This document shows, piece after piece, positions 53,639 through 64,000 of a stretch of 64,000 nt of DNA. The notes below the pieces were generated by a model. That model did not search any database and was not told where the DNA came from. It saw nothing but the letters and a program-made list of their open reading frames with translations. Position 1 is the first letter of the stretch, and the number at the start of each line of letters is the position of its first letter. The stretch comes from Pyxidicoccus parkwaysis (GTDB taxonomy: Bacteria; Myxococcota; Myxococcia; Myxococcales; Myxococcaceae), in NCBI RefSeq assembly GCF_017301735.1, contig NZ_CP071090.1, forward strand, positions 4,020,001 to 4,084,000, given 5' to 3'. A program made the position numbers and the translations under genes.

Positions 53639-54335
53639 CCGCTGACGCGCGGCGCAGCAACTCGCGAGCGCGCTGCATGTCCGCGGGCAGCGGCGCCTCC
53701 ACCGCGCGAGCCGCCACCCCGGGCAGCGCCGGCCACTCCACGCGCGCCGCATGCAGCGGCGTCCGGGCCAGCACCTCCGCCTCCCCTTCCCCGCCCAGGT
53801 CCTTCTCCGTCAGCGGCGTGCCTCGGCCGTACTGGTGGTCCACCAGCAGCGGGTGTCCCAGGGACAGGAGGTGCACGCGAATCTGGTGCGTGCGCCCGGT
53901 GAGGGGCTCGGCCTCCACCAGCGTCGCGCGCTCGAAGGTCTCCACCGGCCGCACCCGCGTGCGCGAGGCCTTGGCGTCCACGTCCCCCGGCCGAGCCACG
54001 CGCATGCGTCCCTTGCGCGCGGCCACCAGCGGCGCGTCCACCATTCGCGGCGCCTCCACCCGGCCCTCCACCAGCGCCAGGTAGCGCTTGCGCACCTTGC
54101 CGGACTCGAAGGCCACGGACAGCGCGCGGTGCGCCGCCGCGTCCAGCGCGAAGACGAGGACGCCGGACGTGTCCCTGTCCAGGCGGTGCACCACGAAGAT
54201 TTTCTGGCCCCGCTGCGACTCCAGCGCGTCTCGCAGCGAGTGGCCGCCGTCACGCCCGGGGATGACCGGCACCCCGGGCGGCTTGTCCACGACGAGCACG
54301 CCCCCGCCCTCGAAGAGGATGCGGGCGTCCGTCAC
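53625..54335 (-). CDS. RluA-family RNA pseudouridine synthase
   Basis: A 236-residue pseudouridine synthase. The catalytic Asp lies in HRLDRDTSG near residue 50 (Asp53), and TGRTHQIRVHLLSLGHPLLVD is the family block for RNA contact. There is no S4 domain, so it is an RluA/RluC-like short form. Whether it acts on 23S rRNA or tRNA is not clear. The start is GTG, overlapping the M16 peptidase stop by four bases. Its end overlaps the converging lipoprotein gene by 14 bp. Confidence 0.88.
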   Translation of the reverse strand: MTDARILFEGGGVLVVDKPPGVPVIPGRDGGHSLRDALESQRGQKIFVVHRLDRDTSGVLVFALDAAAHRALSVAFESGKVRKRYLALVEGRVEAPRMVDAPLVAARKGRMRVARPGDVDAKASRTRVRPVETFERATLVEAEPLTGRTHQIRVHLLSLGHPLLVDHQYGRGTPLTEKDLGGEGEAEVLARTPLHAARVEWPALPGVAARAVEAPLPADMQRARELLRRASAATAP

Positions 54336-55810
54336 TCGTACTCCGACGCGGGCACGACGGTGATGGGGCCCAGGCCCTTGAGGTGCTTCTTCACCTCTTC
54401 CGCGCGGCCGAGCACGACGATGGCGGGCGACTCCGGCAGGCAGTACTTCTTCGCCACCGCCGACACCTGCTTCGACGTCACAGCGCGCAGGCGGTCGCGG
54501 AACTTCTCCACCCAGTCATCGCCCAGCCCGTGCACGCGCGTGTCCGCGATGCTGCCGGCAATGGACTCGTTCGTCTCCGTGCGCAGCGGGTAGAGGCCGG
54601 CGAGGTACGCCTGCGCGTCCGTCAATTCGCGAGGCTTGAGCCCCTTCTCACGCACGCTGCCAATCTCGCCCAGGGCCACGTCGATGATTTCGCGCGTGGA
54701 GGCCGTCTTCGTGAAGGTGGACAGCGCGAACACGCCACCGGCATTCATCGCGTCGAACCACGAGCTGACGCCGTACGTGAGGCCGCGGTTGACGCGAATC
54801 TCGTTCATCAGCCGCGACGTGAAGCCACCGCCCAGCGCGATGTTCATCGCCGTGGCCGGGAAGTAGTCCTCGTGGCCCATGCGGAAGCCGGGGCCGCCGA
54901 TGCGCACCTGCGACTGCGTCTGGTCCGGCTTGTCCACCAGCAGCACGCGCCCGGCACCCGGAATCTTCTTCACCGGCGGCACCGTGGGCGGCGCGTCCGG
55001 CCCGCCCGTCCAGCCGACGAAGGCCTCCTCCGCGGCGGCGGCCACGCGCTCCGGCTTCACCGCGCCCACCACGACGAGCATGGCCACCTTCGGCCCCATG
55101 CGCTCCTGGTGGAAGCGCACCACGTCGTCGCGCGTGAAGGTGCTCACCGTGCGCTTCGAGCCACCCACGTCGTGCCCGTATGGATGGTCCCCCCACAGCG
55201 CGCGCACCATCGCCCGGTCGGCGATGACGGACGGGTCATCCAAATCATTCGAGAACTGCGCCAGCGCACGCTCGCGCGCGTCGTCCACCTCGGACGGCGG
55301 GAAGGAGGGCTCGCGCACCAACTGGCCCAGCACGCCCAGCATCTGGGCGAAGTGCTCGGCCGGCGTGGTGAGGGCAATGGACATCGTGTCCTCACCCACG
55401 CCCACGCCGAGGCTGGCGCCGACGAACTCCACCGTCTCGTCAATCTGCTGCGCGGTGAGGCGGCGCGTCCCACGGCGCAGCAGCCGGGCGGTGAAGTCCG
55501 CGAGACCGTGCTTGCCCGCGGGGTCGGTGGCGCTGCCTGCGCGCAGCACCAGCCGCATGGACACCAGCGGCAGCGGACCGCGCTCGGCGGCAATCACCTT
55601 CAGGCCGCTGGACGTCGTGCTCTCGTGCAGCGTGGGCATCTTCAGCGCGCTGCTGGTGGACGCGGCCTGCGCCTTGCGCGGCGAGGCCGTGCGGCCGGAC
55701 GCGGGCGCCTTGCGCGAGGAGCGCTTGACGGTCCGGGCCGGTGCCTTCGCGGCGCGGGCGGAGGAGGACTTCGTGGAGGTCTTCAGGGAAGGGCTCTTGC
55801 GAGAGGCCAT
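54332..55810 (-). CDS. M16-family peptidase homologue, inactive-subunit type
   Basis: A 492-residue M16 protein. Residues 1-55 are a Lys/Ser/Ala/Arg-rich tail of low complexity. The first M16 domain (about 57-260) has GKHGLADFTARLL where the active enzyme has HxxEH; the metal site is absent. The second domain carries the RVNRGLTYGVSS motif, the Arg/Tyr pair that positions substrate in the non-catalytic subunit of M16B heterodimers. It follows the active M16 gene by 30 bp. The pair would form an alpha/beta complex as in mitochondrial processing peptidase. Confidence 0.88.
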   Translation of the reverse strand: MASRKSPSLKTSTKSSSARAAKAPARTVKRSSRKAPASGRTASPRKAQAASTSSALKMPTLHESTTSSGLKVIAAERGPLPLVSMRLVLRAGSATDPAGKHGLADFTARLLRRGTRRLTAQQIDETVEFVGASLGVGVGEDTMSIALTTPAEHFAQMLGVLGQLVREPSFPPSEVDDARERALAQFSNDLDDPSVIADRAMVRALWGDHPYGHDVGGSKRTVSTFTRDDVVRFHQERMGPKVAMLVVVGAVKPERVAAAAEEAFVGWTGGPDAPPTVPPVKKIPGAGRVLLVDKPDQTQSQVRIGGPGFRMGHEDYFPATAMNIALGGGFTSRLMNEIRVNRGLTYGVSSWFDAMNAGGVFALSTFTKTASTREIIDVALGEIGSVREKGLKPRELTDAQAYLAGLYPLRTETNESIAGSIADTRVHGLGDDWVEKFRDRLRAVTSKQVSAVAKKYCLPESPAIVVLGRAEEVKKHLKGLGPITVVPASEYE

Positions 55811-55840
55811 GATGGTTGGGGCTTTCCTTGTCAGGCCGGC

Positions 55841-57154
55841 TCAGGCTTCGGAGGGCGCGGGCAACAGCGTCACCACGGAGCGGCGCTCGGGGGCGAAGTA
55901 CTTCGCGGCCACGGCCTTCACCATGTCGTTCGTGATGGACGTATACGCGGCCGGCAGCGTGAGCAGCCGGCGCCAGTCACCCAGCAACGCCTCGTAGTGG
56001 CCGAGCGCATGGGCACGGCCGTTGTTGGTGGCCAGCTCGCGCATGTGGTCCGAGCGCAGGTTGTTCTGCGCCTTCTGCAGCTCGCGGTCCGTGATGCCCT
56101 CGCGAGCCATCTTCTCCAGCTCCGCGTACAGCGCGGCCTCCACCTTCTTCGGGTCGGAGTCCGGCTTCAGCTCCAGGTAGAACAGGATGGTGCCCGGGTC
56201 GATGCGCCAGCTCCAGTCGAGCATGATGGAGACGGCCAGCTTCTGCTCGTACACGAGCGAGCGCACCAACCGGCTCCCCTCCCCCTTCGTCAGCACGTAC
56301 TGCGCCACGTCCAGGGTGAAGGTGTCGTCCTCGCGCGCGGACGGGCCGCGGAAGCCAATCATCAGCGCGGGCGACTGCGCGGGGTGACGCACCAGCGCGC
56401 GGCGCTCGCCCTTCTGTTCGGGCTCCGCGTTGAGCACCTTGGCCGGCGCGGGACCGCGCGGAATGTCGCCGTAGTACTTGCGCACCAGTGCCAGCGTCTT
56501 CTTCGGGTCGATGTCCCCGACGATGTAGAGCACCGCGTTGTTGGGCGCGTAGTACGTGCGGAAGTACTCCTGGCAGTCCTCGCGAGTGATGTTCTCGATG
56601 TCCGCCATCCACCCGATGACGGGCCAGCGGTAAGCGTGCGCCTTGTAGACGAGCGTGCCCAGCTCCTCGTCCATGATGCCCGCGATGTCGTTGTCCACGC
56701 GGACGCGGCGCTCCTCCTTCACCACCTCGCGCTCGCTGGTCAGCGTGTCCTGGGAGATGCGCAGCGAACGCATCCGGTCCGACTCGAGGTCGAGCACCGT
56801 CTCCAGCGAGTCGGCGGCGAAGTCGTCGTAGTACACCGTCATGTCATTGGACGTGTACGCGTTGGAGCGGCCGCCGTTGGACTCCAGCGTCTTGTCGAAC
56901 ATCTTGGGGCCGTACTTCTTCGCCCCGTTGAACATCATGTGCTCGAAGAGGTGGCTGATGCCGGTGATGCCGGGCCGCTCGTTGCGGCTGCCCACCTGGA
57001 AGAAGGTGTAGAGGCTGACCACCGGGGCCTGGTGATTGGCGAGCAGACGCACCTGGAGGCCATTGGGCAGCGTCGCCTCGTGCACGTCGAACAGGGACTC
57101 GAGGGCGGGATCCGCCGCGCGAGCGGGGGCGGTGACTTGGGAAGCCTTGCGCAT
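55841..57154 (-). CDS. M16-family zinc metallopeptidase, catalytic subunit
   Basis: A 437-residue M16 protease. The inverted zinc motif HLFEH is at 68-72, and the third ligand Glu lies in SEREVVKEERR about 75 residues on. There is no signal peptide, although the first 12 residues are basic. It likely works with the following inactive homologue as an M16B pair to degrade small peptides. It starts at ATG 57154, 26 bp after the NarL-type regulator gene end. Confidence 0.92.
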   Translation of the reverse strand: MRKASQVTAPARAADPALESLFDVHEATLPNGLQVRLLANHQAPVVSLYTFFQVGSRNERPGITGISHLFEHMMFNGAKKYGPKMFDKTLESNGGRSNAYTSNDMTVYYDDFAADSLETVLDLESDRMRSLRISQDTLTSEREVVKEERRVRVDNDIAGIMDEELGTLVYKAHAYRWPVIGWMADIENITREDCQEYFRTYYAPNNAVLYIVGDIDPKKTLALVRKYYGDIPRGPAPAKVLNAEPEQKGERRALVRHPAQSPALMIGFRGPSAREDDTFTLDVAQYVLTKGEGSRLVRSLVYEQKLAVSIMLDWSWRIDPGTILFYLELKPDSDPKKVEAALYAELEKMAREGITDRELQKAQNNLRSDHMRELATNNGRAHALGHYEALLGDWRRLLTLPAAYTSITNDMVKAVAAKYFAPERRSVVTLLPAPSEA

Positions 57155-57180
57155 AGGCCCCCAACGTACCCAGAGCGCGG

Positions 57181-57843
57181 CTATAGATCCACGACACCCG
57201 CACGCAGGGCCATCACGACGGCTTCCACGTGCGAATTGACGCCCATCTTCCGGTAGATATGTGACAGGTGGGTCCGCACGGTGCGCCGCTCCAGCGTCAT
57301 CACCTGCCCCACCTCGGCGTTGGACAGGCCCTTGGCCACGTAGCGCAGCACCTCGAACTCCGTGGGGGTGAGGCTCCAGGGGTTCTCGGGCTTCTTGTCC
57401 GGCGCGGGCTTCGCCTGCACGGACTGGAAGTAGTTCCAGAAGCGGCGGGCGATGATGGGCTCCAGCACCGTGCCGCCCTCCATCACCTCCTGGATGCCGG
57501 AACGAATCTTCTCCGGCCCCACCCGCTTCACGAGGTAGCCGGACGCGCCGGCCTGGATGGCCTCGTACACCTTCTGCTCGTCGTCGAACGACGTGAGGAT
57601 GAGGATCTCCACCTCGGGCGCGCGGCGCTTCACCCGCTGCGTCACCTGGATGCCGTTGATGCCGGGCAGCTCCAAATCGAGGAGCACGAGCTGCGGCCGC
57701 ACCTCGAGGATGGCCTCCACCGCGGCCTCGCCCTCCTGCGACGTGCCCACGACTTCCAGCTCCGGGAAGGTGCCCAGCACCTTCACCAGGTTCTTCAGGA
57801 GCTGCGGCTGGTCCTCGACGACGAAGATGCGGGTCCGGTCCAT
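57181..57843 (-). CDS. NarL/FixJ-type response regulator
   Basis: A 220-residue response regulator. The receiver has acidic residues at 10-11 and phosphoacceptor Asp56 (LVLLDLELPG), and the conserved Lys in YLVKRV near 106. The LuxR-type helix-turn-helix (about 155-215) has the pattern LTPTEFEVLRYVAKGLSNAEV and RTVRTHLSHIYRKMGVNSH. It lies four bases after the pseudokinase gene, so the two are co-transcribed. No histidine kinase gene is adjacent. Confidence 0.93.
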   Translation of the reverse strand: MDRTRIFVVEDQPQLLKNLVKVLGTFPELEVVGTSQEGEAAVEAILEVRPQLVLLDLELPGINGIQVTQRVKRRAPEVEILILTSFDDEQKVYEAIQAGASGYLVKRVGPEKIRSGIQEVMEGGTVLEPIIARRFWNYFQSVQAKPAPDKKPENPWSLTPTEFEVLRYVAKGLSNAEVGQVMTLERRTVRTHLSHIYRKMGVNSHVEAVVMALRAGVVDL

Positions 57844-57847
57844 GGAG

Positions 57848-59974
57848 TCACCGTCTCGGAGTGTTGACGAAGTTGACCACCAGCTTGCGATGTTGCCCGC
57901 GCGCGAAGCGCAGCTCGGAGTCCTGCGCCTCTCCGGTGGCGATGGACACCAGCCGGATGAGCCGCGTCCCGGCCTTGATGGGGAAGCGGGACAGCGGCGC
58001 CTGCCGGCTCACCCGCTCACCGTCGATGTACACACGCGCGGGCGAGTTGGTCGAGATGGTGAGGTACGCGCGCTGGGACTTCGGCGGCAGCTTCACCTCG
58101 GAGGCATCCTCGTCCTCCGCCGGAGGCCTGGCCTGCGCGGTGGCGTGCTGGGCGGGCTCCGTCGGCTTCACGGGCTCCGGGGGCGGCGGCGAAGGCTGGG
58201 GTATCGGCACGGGCTCCGGAGGCACCTGCGCCGGGGGCGCTTCGGAAGGCCTGAGCGCGAGGTCCGGGGCCACGCCGGGCTTCCCCTCGTCCCCGGGCTG
58301 TCCGCCCAGGCGCCACGCGGCGACCACGAAGCTGAACACGCCCACCAGCGCCAGCACACCGGCAATGGCCACCATCTTCCCGCGCCGGCGCGTGGCACCG
58401 GACAGGTTCTCCTCCACCGTCATCGCCCGCTGAGCGGGGGAGATGGCCGGCTCGGAAGGCGGCGGCATGGCGATGTCGTCGCGCTCCTTCGCCCCCGCGC
58501 GAGCGGACGCGGGGAACGGCTCGGGCAGCGGGCGCGGAGCGCGCTCGGCGGCCGGGCGTCGCGGCCGGGCGGTGCGGCGGCCCGTAGTGGAGACCGAGAC
58601 GGAGACGGACAGCTCCTCATCATCCTCGGAGGGAGCAGGACCGGAGAAGTCCTCCACCGAGCGGATGCGTGCGTTGCGCGCGCCGACCCGCGTGGGCTGC
58701 TGCCCGTTGGCGCCGCCCTGGGGGACGAGCTGCTTGCGAGGCTTCGGCGGCGCCGCGCCCGGAGGTGCTTCCCAGCCGCGCTCCAGTGGCCCCGCCTGTC
58801 CAGGCCCGGTGGTCTCCCCTTCCCCGGCCGGAGCTTCCTTCTTCTCGGGCGAGCGCGTGCGCGTGTGGGACGCGGCCGGCTCGGCTTCGTAGTCCTCCGG
58901 CCGGTACTCCTCGAAGGCGGGGTCGGCGGAGTCCTGCGTGTCCGCGCTGGCCTCCTCCTCCGCGGGGAGCGAGCGGCTGAAGGGCGCGCGCTGGATGATG
59001 GAGGCCTCGGGCTCCTCGGCGCGGAGGTCATCCATCTCCGCGCCGGAGATGGGCTCCAGGGTGAAGGTCTCCTTGAACGGCGCGGGCCCCACCATGCCAG
59101 CGAGGCTCACCTCGTTGGGGAACAGCTCGCCCACGAAGCGGCCCACGTCGTCCGCGCTCGGCATGCCGCCGCTCGCGGAGAGGAAGTTGCGCAGCGAGGC
59201 CGCGAACTCGCCGCACGAGCGGAAGCGCCGCTGCGGATTCGGATCCAACGCGCGGAGGATGAGCGGGTCCAATCGCGCATTGATGCGCCGGTCCAACCGG
59301 CTGGGCGGAGGCAGCGCCTCGCTGCGGCGCGTGGAGACGCCTCCGCCTCCCGACACCACGGGCTCGCGCTGCGTGAGCAGCTCGTAGGCGATGGCACCCA
59401 GCGAGTAGATATCGGACTGCTCGGTGAACGCCTCGCCGCGCGTCACCTCGGGAGCGCGGTACGTGCCCCGGCCCTTGCCGAACGCGCGCCGCAACTGCGG
59501 CACCGCCAGGAGGGCGCGCAGCGCGCCGAAGTCGCACACCGCGGGCAGGCCTTCGCGCGACAGCACCACGTTGCCCGGCGTGAGGGCTCCGTGAAGCACC
59601 CCGGCCTCGTGCGCCTGCTGCACCGCCTCCAGCAGTTGGATGATGATGTGGAGCGCCACCGGGAGCGGCAGCACCACTTCCTTCGTGTGCAGCCGCTGCA
59701 GCGCGAGCCCGAGCGTGAAGCCATCCAGGTCCTCGCGCACCACGGCGAGCCGCTGGCGCACCACGCCAATGTCCACCACATGAAGGATGCCCGGGTGGCG
59801 CACGGCCTGGAGCAGCCGCGTCGTCTCCGCGAGGTCCAGCGCGTAGGCCGGGTCCGACGTCTTGGGGTGGAAGAGCTTCACCACCACTTCGCTGCCGGGG
59901 AGCTGGAGGCCCTCGTACAGCTCCGCGAGCTCGCCGGCCTCGATGCGGCCTGTCAGCCGGTAGGTGGCGCTCAT
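57848..59974 (-). CDS. membrane pseudokinase with C-terminal PEGA domain
   Basis: A 708-residue protein with a Ser/Thr-kinase fold (about 1-270), a Pro/Ser-rich charged linker, one membrane segment (about 545-565) and a PEGA-like domain outside it (about 640-700, YLTISTNSPARVYIDGE). In the kinase, the ATP Lys is Lys33 (VVVKLF) and DFG is at 148-150, but the catalytic loop reads HGALTPGN at 128-135: the HRD Asp is replaced by Ala, so it should not phosphorylate. It overlaps the zinc-ribbon gene by four bases and the response regulator follows by four. Confidence 0.85.
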   Translation of the reverse strand: MSATYRLTGRIEAGELAELYEGLQLPGSEVVVKLFHPKTSDPAYALDLAETTRLLQAVRHPGILHVVDIGVVRQRLAVVREDLDGFTLGLALQRLHTKEVVLPLPVALHIIIQLLEAVQQAHEAGVLHGALTPGNVVLSREGLPAVCDFGALRALLAVPQLRRAFGKGRGTYRAPEVTRGEAFTEQSDIYSLGAIAYELLTQREPVVSGGGGVSTRRSEALPPPSRLDRRINARLDPLILRALDPNPQRRFRSCGEFAASLRNFLSASGGMPSADDVGRFVGELFPNEVSLAGMVGPAPFKETFTLEPISGAEMDDLRAEEPEASIIQRAPFSRSLPAEEEASADTQDSADPAFEEYRPEDYEAEPAASHTRTRSPEKKEAPAGEGETTGPGQAGPLERGWEAPPGAAPPKPRKQLVPQGGANGQQPTRVGARNARIRSVEDFSGPAPSEDDEELSVSVSVSTTGRRTARPRRPAAERAPRPLPEPFPASARAGAKERDDIAMPPPSEPAISPAQRAMTVEENLSGATRRRGKMVAIAGVLALVGVFSFVVAAWRLGGQPGDEGKPGVAPDLALRPSEAPPAQVPPEPVPIPQPSPPPPEPVKPTEPAQHATAQARPPAEDEDASEVKLPPKSQRAYLTISTNSPARVYIDGERVSRQAPLSRFPIKAGTRLIRLVSIATGEAQDSELRFARGQHRKLVVNFVNTPRR

Positions 59975-60321
59975 CGCTTCTTCCGCGCCGGGCGGCGCCG
60001 GGACACGGCGGAGAAGACGAAGCCACACCAGACGCACGACTCACCGCGTCGGCCCTTGGGAAGCTCCAGGGTGCAGCCGGGGCAGCGAGGCCGCGCGCGA
60101 GCGGGCGCCGCATGCGTGGGCTCGTCCGTCCGCCGGGAGGCCTGGCGAGCGGCGGGGCGGGATGCAGTGGCGCTCGTGCTCATGCGGAGCCGGGCTTCCA
60201 GGAGCCGCACCCTGTCCTCCAGCGCGGAGATCCGGGCGAAAAGGCGCGCATGGAACTCCTCGTCACTCTCGGAGGGCTGGCGTCGGGCGGTCGAGCGCAT
60301 CGGGGACAGGGAGCGTGCCAC
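59971..60321 (-). CDS. small zinc-ribbon and coiled-coil protein
   Basis: A 116-residue basic protein with a short coiled coil (about 20-48, FARISALEDRVRLLEARL) and a C-terminal zinc ribbon (CPGC and CVWC) in a Lys/Arg-rich tail. The GTG start at 60321 has AAAGGGG just upstream. It overlaps the pseudokinase start by four bases (ATGA), so the two are translated together. Family unknown. Confidence 0.6.
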   Translation of the reverse strand: MARSLSPMRSTARRQPSESDEEFHARLFARISALEDRVRLLEARLRMSTSATASRPAARQASRRTDEPTHAAPARARPRCPGCTLELPKGRRGESCVWCGFVFSAVSRRRPARKKR

Positions 60322-60384
60322 GCCCCTTTCTACCTCGGAAGGACCGAGCCGGGGAGAGATGCGCGTGCTATGTGTTGATGTCCC

Positions 60385-62085
<1,701 letters not shown>

Positions 62086-62096
62086 GTCCACCGCGT

Positions 62097-62999
62097 ATGC
62101 GCAGCCTCCGGAGCCGGCTGTTCGAGCTCTATCTGAAGCGCAGGACGTCGCGCGGCCGGGGCGCCACGCTGGCGGAGCGACGCCAGTGGCTGGACGCCAT
62201 GAGCGGGCGGCTGCCGTTGCCACGCGGTATGGACGTGGAGCGACTCACCGTCGCGGGCCGGCCCTCGGAGTGGCTGCGCCCGCGCGGTGGTGATGCGAGA
62301 CGCGCGGTGCTGTACCTCCACGGCGGTGCGTACACGGCGGGCTCGCTCGCTTCGCACCGGGCGCTGGCGGCGGGCGTCGCCGTGGCCAGTGCATGCCCGG
62401 TGCTGCTGCTCGACTACCGGCTCGCGCCGGAGCACCCCTTCCCCGCCGCGCTCGATGATGCGACGGCGGCGTTCGAGTGGCTGTGCTCATCGACGGTGGG
62501 CCTGGCTCCGGGGTGCGTGGCGGTGGTGGGAGACTCGGCGGGCGGAGGGCTGAGCGTGGCTACTGCACTCAAGCTGCGGGACGAGAGACGTCCCCTGCCC
62601 GGCTGCGTGGTGGCGCTGTCTCCCTGGATGGACCTGGAAGTCTCGGGCGAGTCCGTCACGTCTCGAGCATCGGTGGACCCGTTCTTCCCGTTGCCGGATG
62701 GACTTCGGGAGTCCGGGCGCATGTACGCGGCGGAGACGTCGCTGCGCCATCCGTATGTCTCGCCCGTGCACGCGGAGCTGCACGGCCTGCCGCCGCTCTA
62801 CTTGCAGGTGGGCGACCACGAAATCCTGCTCAGTGACTCGGAGACGGTGGCGCGAGGCGCGCGCGCGGCGGGCACGGACGTCACGCTCGAGGTGTGGCCC
62901 GGCATGTGGCACGTGTGGCAGGCGCTCACGAGGTACGTGCCGGAGGCGCGCCGCGCGATGAACCAGGTGGGCGCCTTCGTGCGCGCAAGACTCGGCTGA
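62097..62999 (+). CDS. alpha/beta-hydrolase of the HSL (acetyl esterase) type
   Basis: A 300-residue esterase. HGGAYTAGS (oxyanion box, about residue 75), DYRLAPEHPFPA, and GDSAGGG with the nucleophilic Ser (about 145) are the HSL-family signatures; VGDHEILLSD and GMWHVWQ supply the Asp and His. It would hydrolyse short acyl esters. The ATG is 12 bp after the nucleotidase stop, so both genes are probably co-transcribed. It has no signal peptide. Confidence 0.9.
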   Translation: MRSLRSRLFELYLKRRTSRGRGATLAERRQWLDAMSGRLPLPRGMDVERLTVAGRPSEWLRPRGGDARRAVLYLHGGAYTAGSLASHRALAAGVAVASACPVLLLDYRLAPEHPFPAALDDATAAFEWLCSSTVGLAPGCVAVVGDSAGGGLSVATALKLRDERRPLPGCVVALSPWMDLEVSGESVTSRASVDPFFPLPDGLRESGRMYAAETSLRHPYVSPVHAELHGLPPLYLQVGDHEILLSDSETVARGARAAGTDVTLEVWPGMWHVWQALTRYVPEARRAMNQVGAFVRARLG

Positions 63000-63134
63000 C
63001 GCGAGACTTCGTGGCATGACGCTCACACGTCCGTCCTCGAATCGTGGCGGACTGTTGACGTCATGGACTCATCCAGGAGTTGCAAGGTGCGCGCGCTTTA
63101 CGCCTCTTACCTGCTTCAAGGAGCCGTGCGCTTC

Positions 63135-64000
63135 ATGACTCCGACGAGACTGATGACTCTCGCCGCGGTGACCCTCTCCGCGTGCCTCGCCTCCCCTTCC
63201 GTCGTGTCCGCGAAGGACAACGACCTGCGTCCTTCGCGCCGCATCAACGTGCAGGTGGGCCCGCGCCCGTACTACCTCGTCGAGGACATGGACGAGAGCC
63301 CGTTGAAGCGGAAGCTCCAGCAGTGCTCCGAGGGCCCATTCTACAAGACGGAGTTCTCCATCGCCCACCGTGGCGCCCCACTCCAGTTCCCCGAGCACAC
63401 GAAGGAGTCCTACGAGGCCGCGGCGCGCATGGGCGCCGGCATCCTCGAGTGTGACGTCACCTTCACCAAGGACCGTCAGCTCGTGTGCCGTCATTCGCAG
63501 TGCGACCTGCACACGACCACCAACATCCTCGCGATTCCGGCGCTGGCTGCGAAGTGCACGCAGCCCTTCCAGCCGGCGAATCCCGCCACGGGCCGCGCGG
63601 CCTCGGCGCTGTGCTGCACCAGCGACATCACCCTCGCCGAGTTCAAGCAGCTCTGCGGGAAGATGGACGCGTCCAACCCCGCCGCGACAACGGTGGCGCA
63701 GTACCTCGGCGGCACGCCGGACTGGCGCACGGACCTGTACTCCACCTGCGGCACGGTCCTCTCCCACAAGGAGAGCATCGAGCTCTTCAAGACGCTCAAC
63801 GTGAAGTTCACGCCCGAGCTCAAGGCGCCCAGCGTGCCGATGCCGTACCAGGGCGAGTACACGCAGCAGATGTACGCGCAGCAGATGATCAACGAGTACA
63901 AGCAGGCGCGCGTGGACCCGGACGACGTGTGGCCGCAGTCGTTCGACCTCAACGACGTCCTCTACTGGATTGAGCACGAGCCGCGCTTCGGCAAGCAGGG
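63135..64000 (+). CDS. glycerophosphodiester phosphodiesterase family protein (partial, cut at right edge)
   Basis: At least 288 codons, running off the right edge. A signal peptide ([20 protein letters not shown]) is followed by a GDPD/GlpQ domain: [18 protein letters not shown] near 75-92 has the catalytic [19 protein letters not shown] near 105-120 the Glu and Asp ligands. It has many cysteines. The enzyme cleaves glycerophosphodiesters in the periplasm or outside. The start at 63135 gives a proper signal peptide with AAGGAG 11 bases upstream; ATG 63063 in frame is an alternative. Confidence 0.85.
   Translation, partial: MTPTRLMTLAAVTLSACLASPSVVSAKDNDLRPSRRINVQVGPRPYYLVEDMDESPLKRKLQQCSEGPFYKTEFSIAHRGAPLQFPEHTKESYEAAARMGAGILECDVTFTKDRQLVCRHSQCDLHTTTNILAIPALAAKCTQPFQPANPATGRAASALCCTSDITLAEFKQLCGKMDASNPAATTVAQYLGGTPDWRTDLYSTCGTVLSHKESIELFKTLNVKFTPELKAPSVPMPYQGEYTQQMYAQQMINEYKQARVDPDDVWPQSFDLNDVLYWIEHEPRFGKQ

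Overview
The window is GC-rich, densely coded bacterial DNA that looks like a Myxococcaceae chromosome (Myxococcus, Corallococcus or Pyxidicoccus type). The clues are strong C/G third-position bias, many GTG starts, many lipoproteins with acidic or Pro-rich linkers, receiver-domain fusions, a Ser/Thr-kinase-like protein with a PEGA domain, bacterial ceramide genes and a mutAB/icmF cluster. This assignment is inferred from content, not from a database match. I saw no insertion sequence, prophage or CRISPR array.

Layout. 1-9.7 kb: a methyltransferase, then a plus-strand block of two B12-dependent acyl-CoA mutases (mutA-mutB-meaB and the fused icmF), ended by a strong hairpin. 9.8-14.8 kb: a small Cys-rich lipoprotein divergent from a TonB-dependent-receptor-like outer membrane protein, with tandem 18-bp repeats between them, then a DUF885 peptidase-like gene. 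14.9-23.8 kb: a sphingolipid-like divergon. On the minus strand lie an MMPL/RND exporter, an Aur1-like PAP2 protein and an aminotransferase. On the plus strand lies a three-gene operon matching bacterial ceramide synthesis (serine palmitoyltransferase, acyl transferase, reductase). 23.9-27.6 kb: tolC-like and mlaC, divergent from a class I aldolase. 27.7-36.3 kb: tRNA-Ala(GGC), an RsmB-type methyltransferase, a receiver-cupin protein, tRNA-Leu(CAA), a TPR membrane protein, a diguanylate cyclase, a flavoprotein-receiver fusion, an HdeD-like protein and miaA.

36.3-41.7 kb is the most unusual segment. It is a tight minus-strand operon coding, in order of transcription, an S26-type peptidase, a PqqD-like protein, a lipoprotein, a 1024-residue secreted Ig/FN3/PQQ-propeller protein, a 52-residue two-cysteine peptide and an HprK-like P-loop kinase, overlapping miaA. 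This resembles a RiPP-type (PqqD plus HprK-related kinase) system, but without a radical SAM or lasso cyclase in the window.

41.9-64 kb: hisS and psd, a lipoprotein, a phosphoesterase, a PilZ protein, a PfkB kinase, an mlaE-mlaF-mlaD lipid-transport operon whose MCE protein has a barrel-like C-terminus, a zinc-ribbon/Tudor-like protein, a secreted pair, an RluA synthase with two M16 peptidases (one inactive-looking), a NarL-type regulator, a PEGA pseudokinase with a zinc-ribbon partner, a cN-II-type HAD nucleotidase, an esterase and a truncated glycerophosphodiester phosphodiesterase at the right edge.

Membrane lipids recur as a theme: ceramide synthesis, PAP2/MMPL, psd, mlaC/tolC, mlaEFD and a GDPD. 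Many genes overlap by 1-8 bp, so most blocks are probably co-transcribed.
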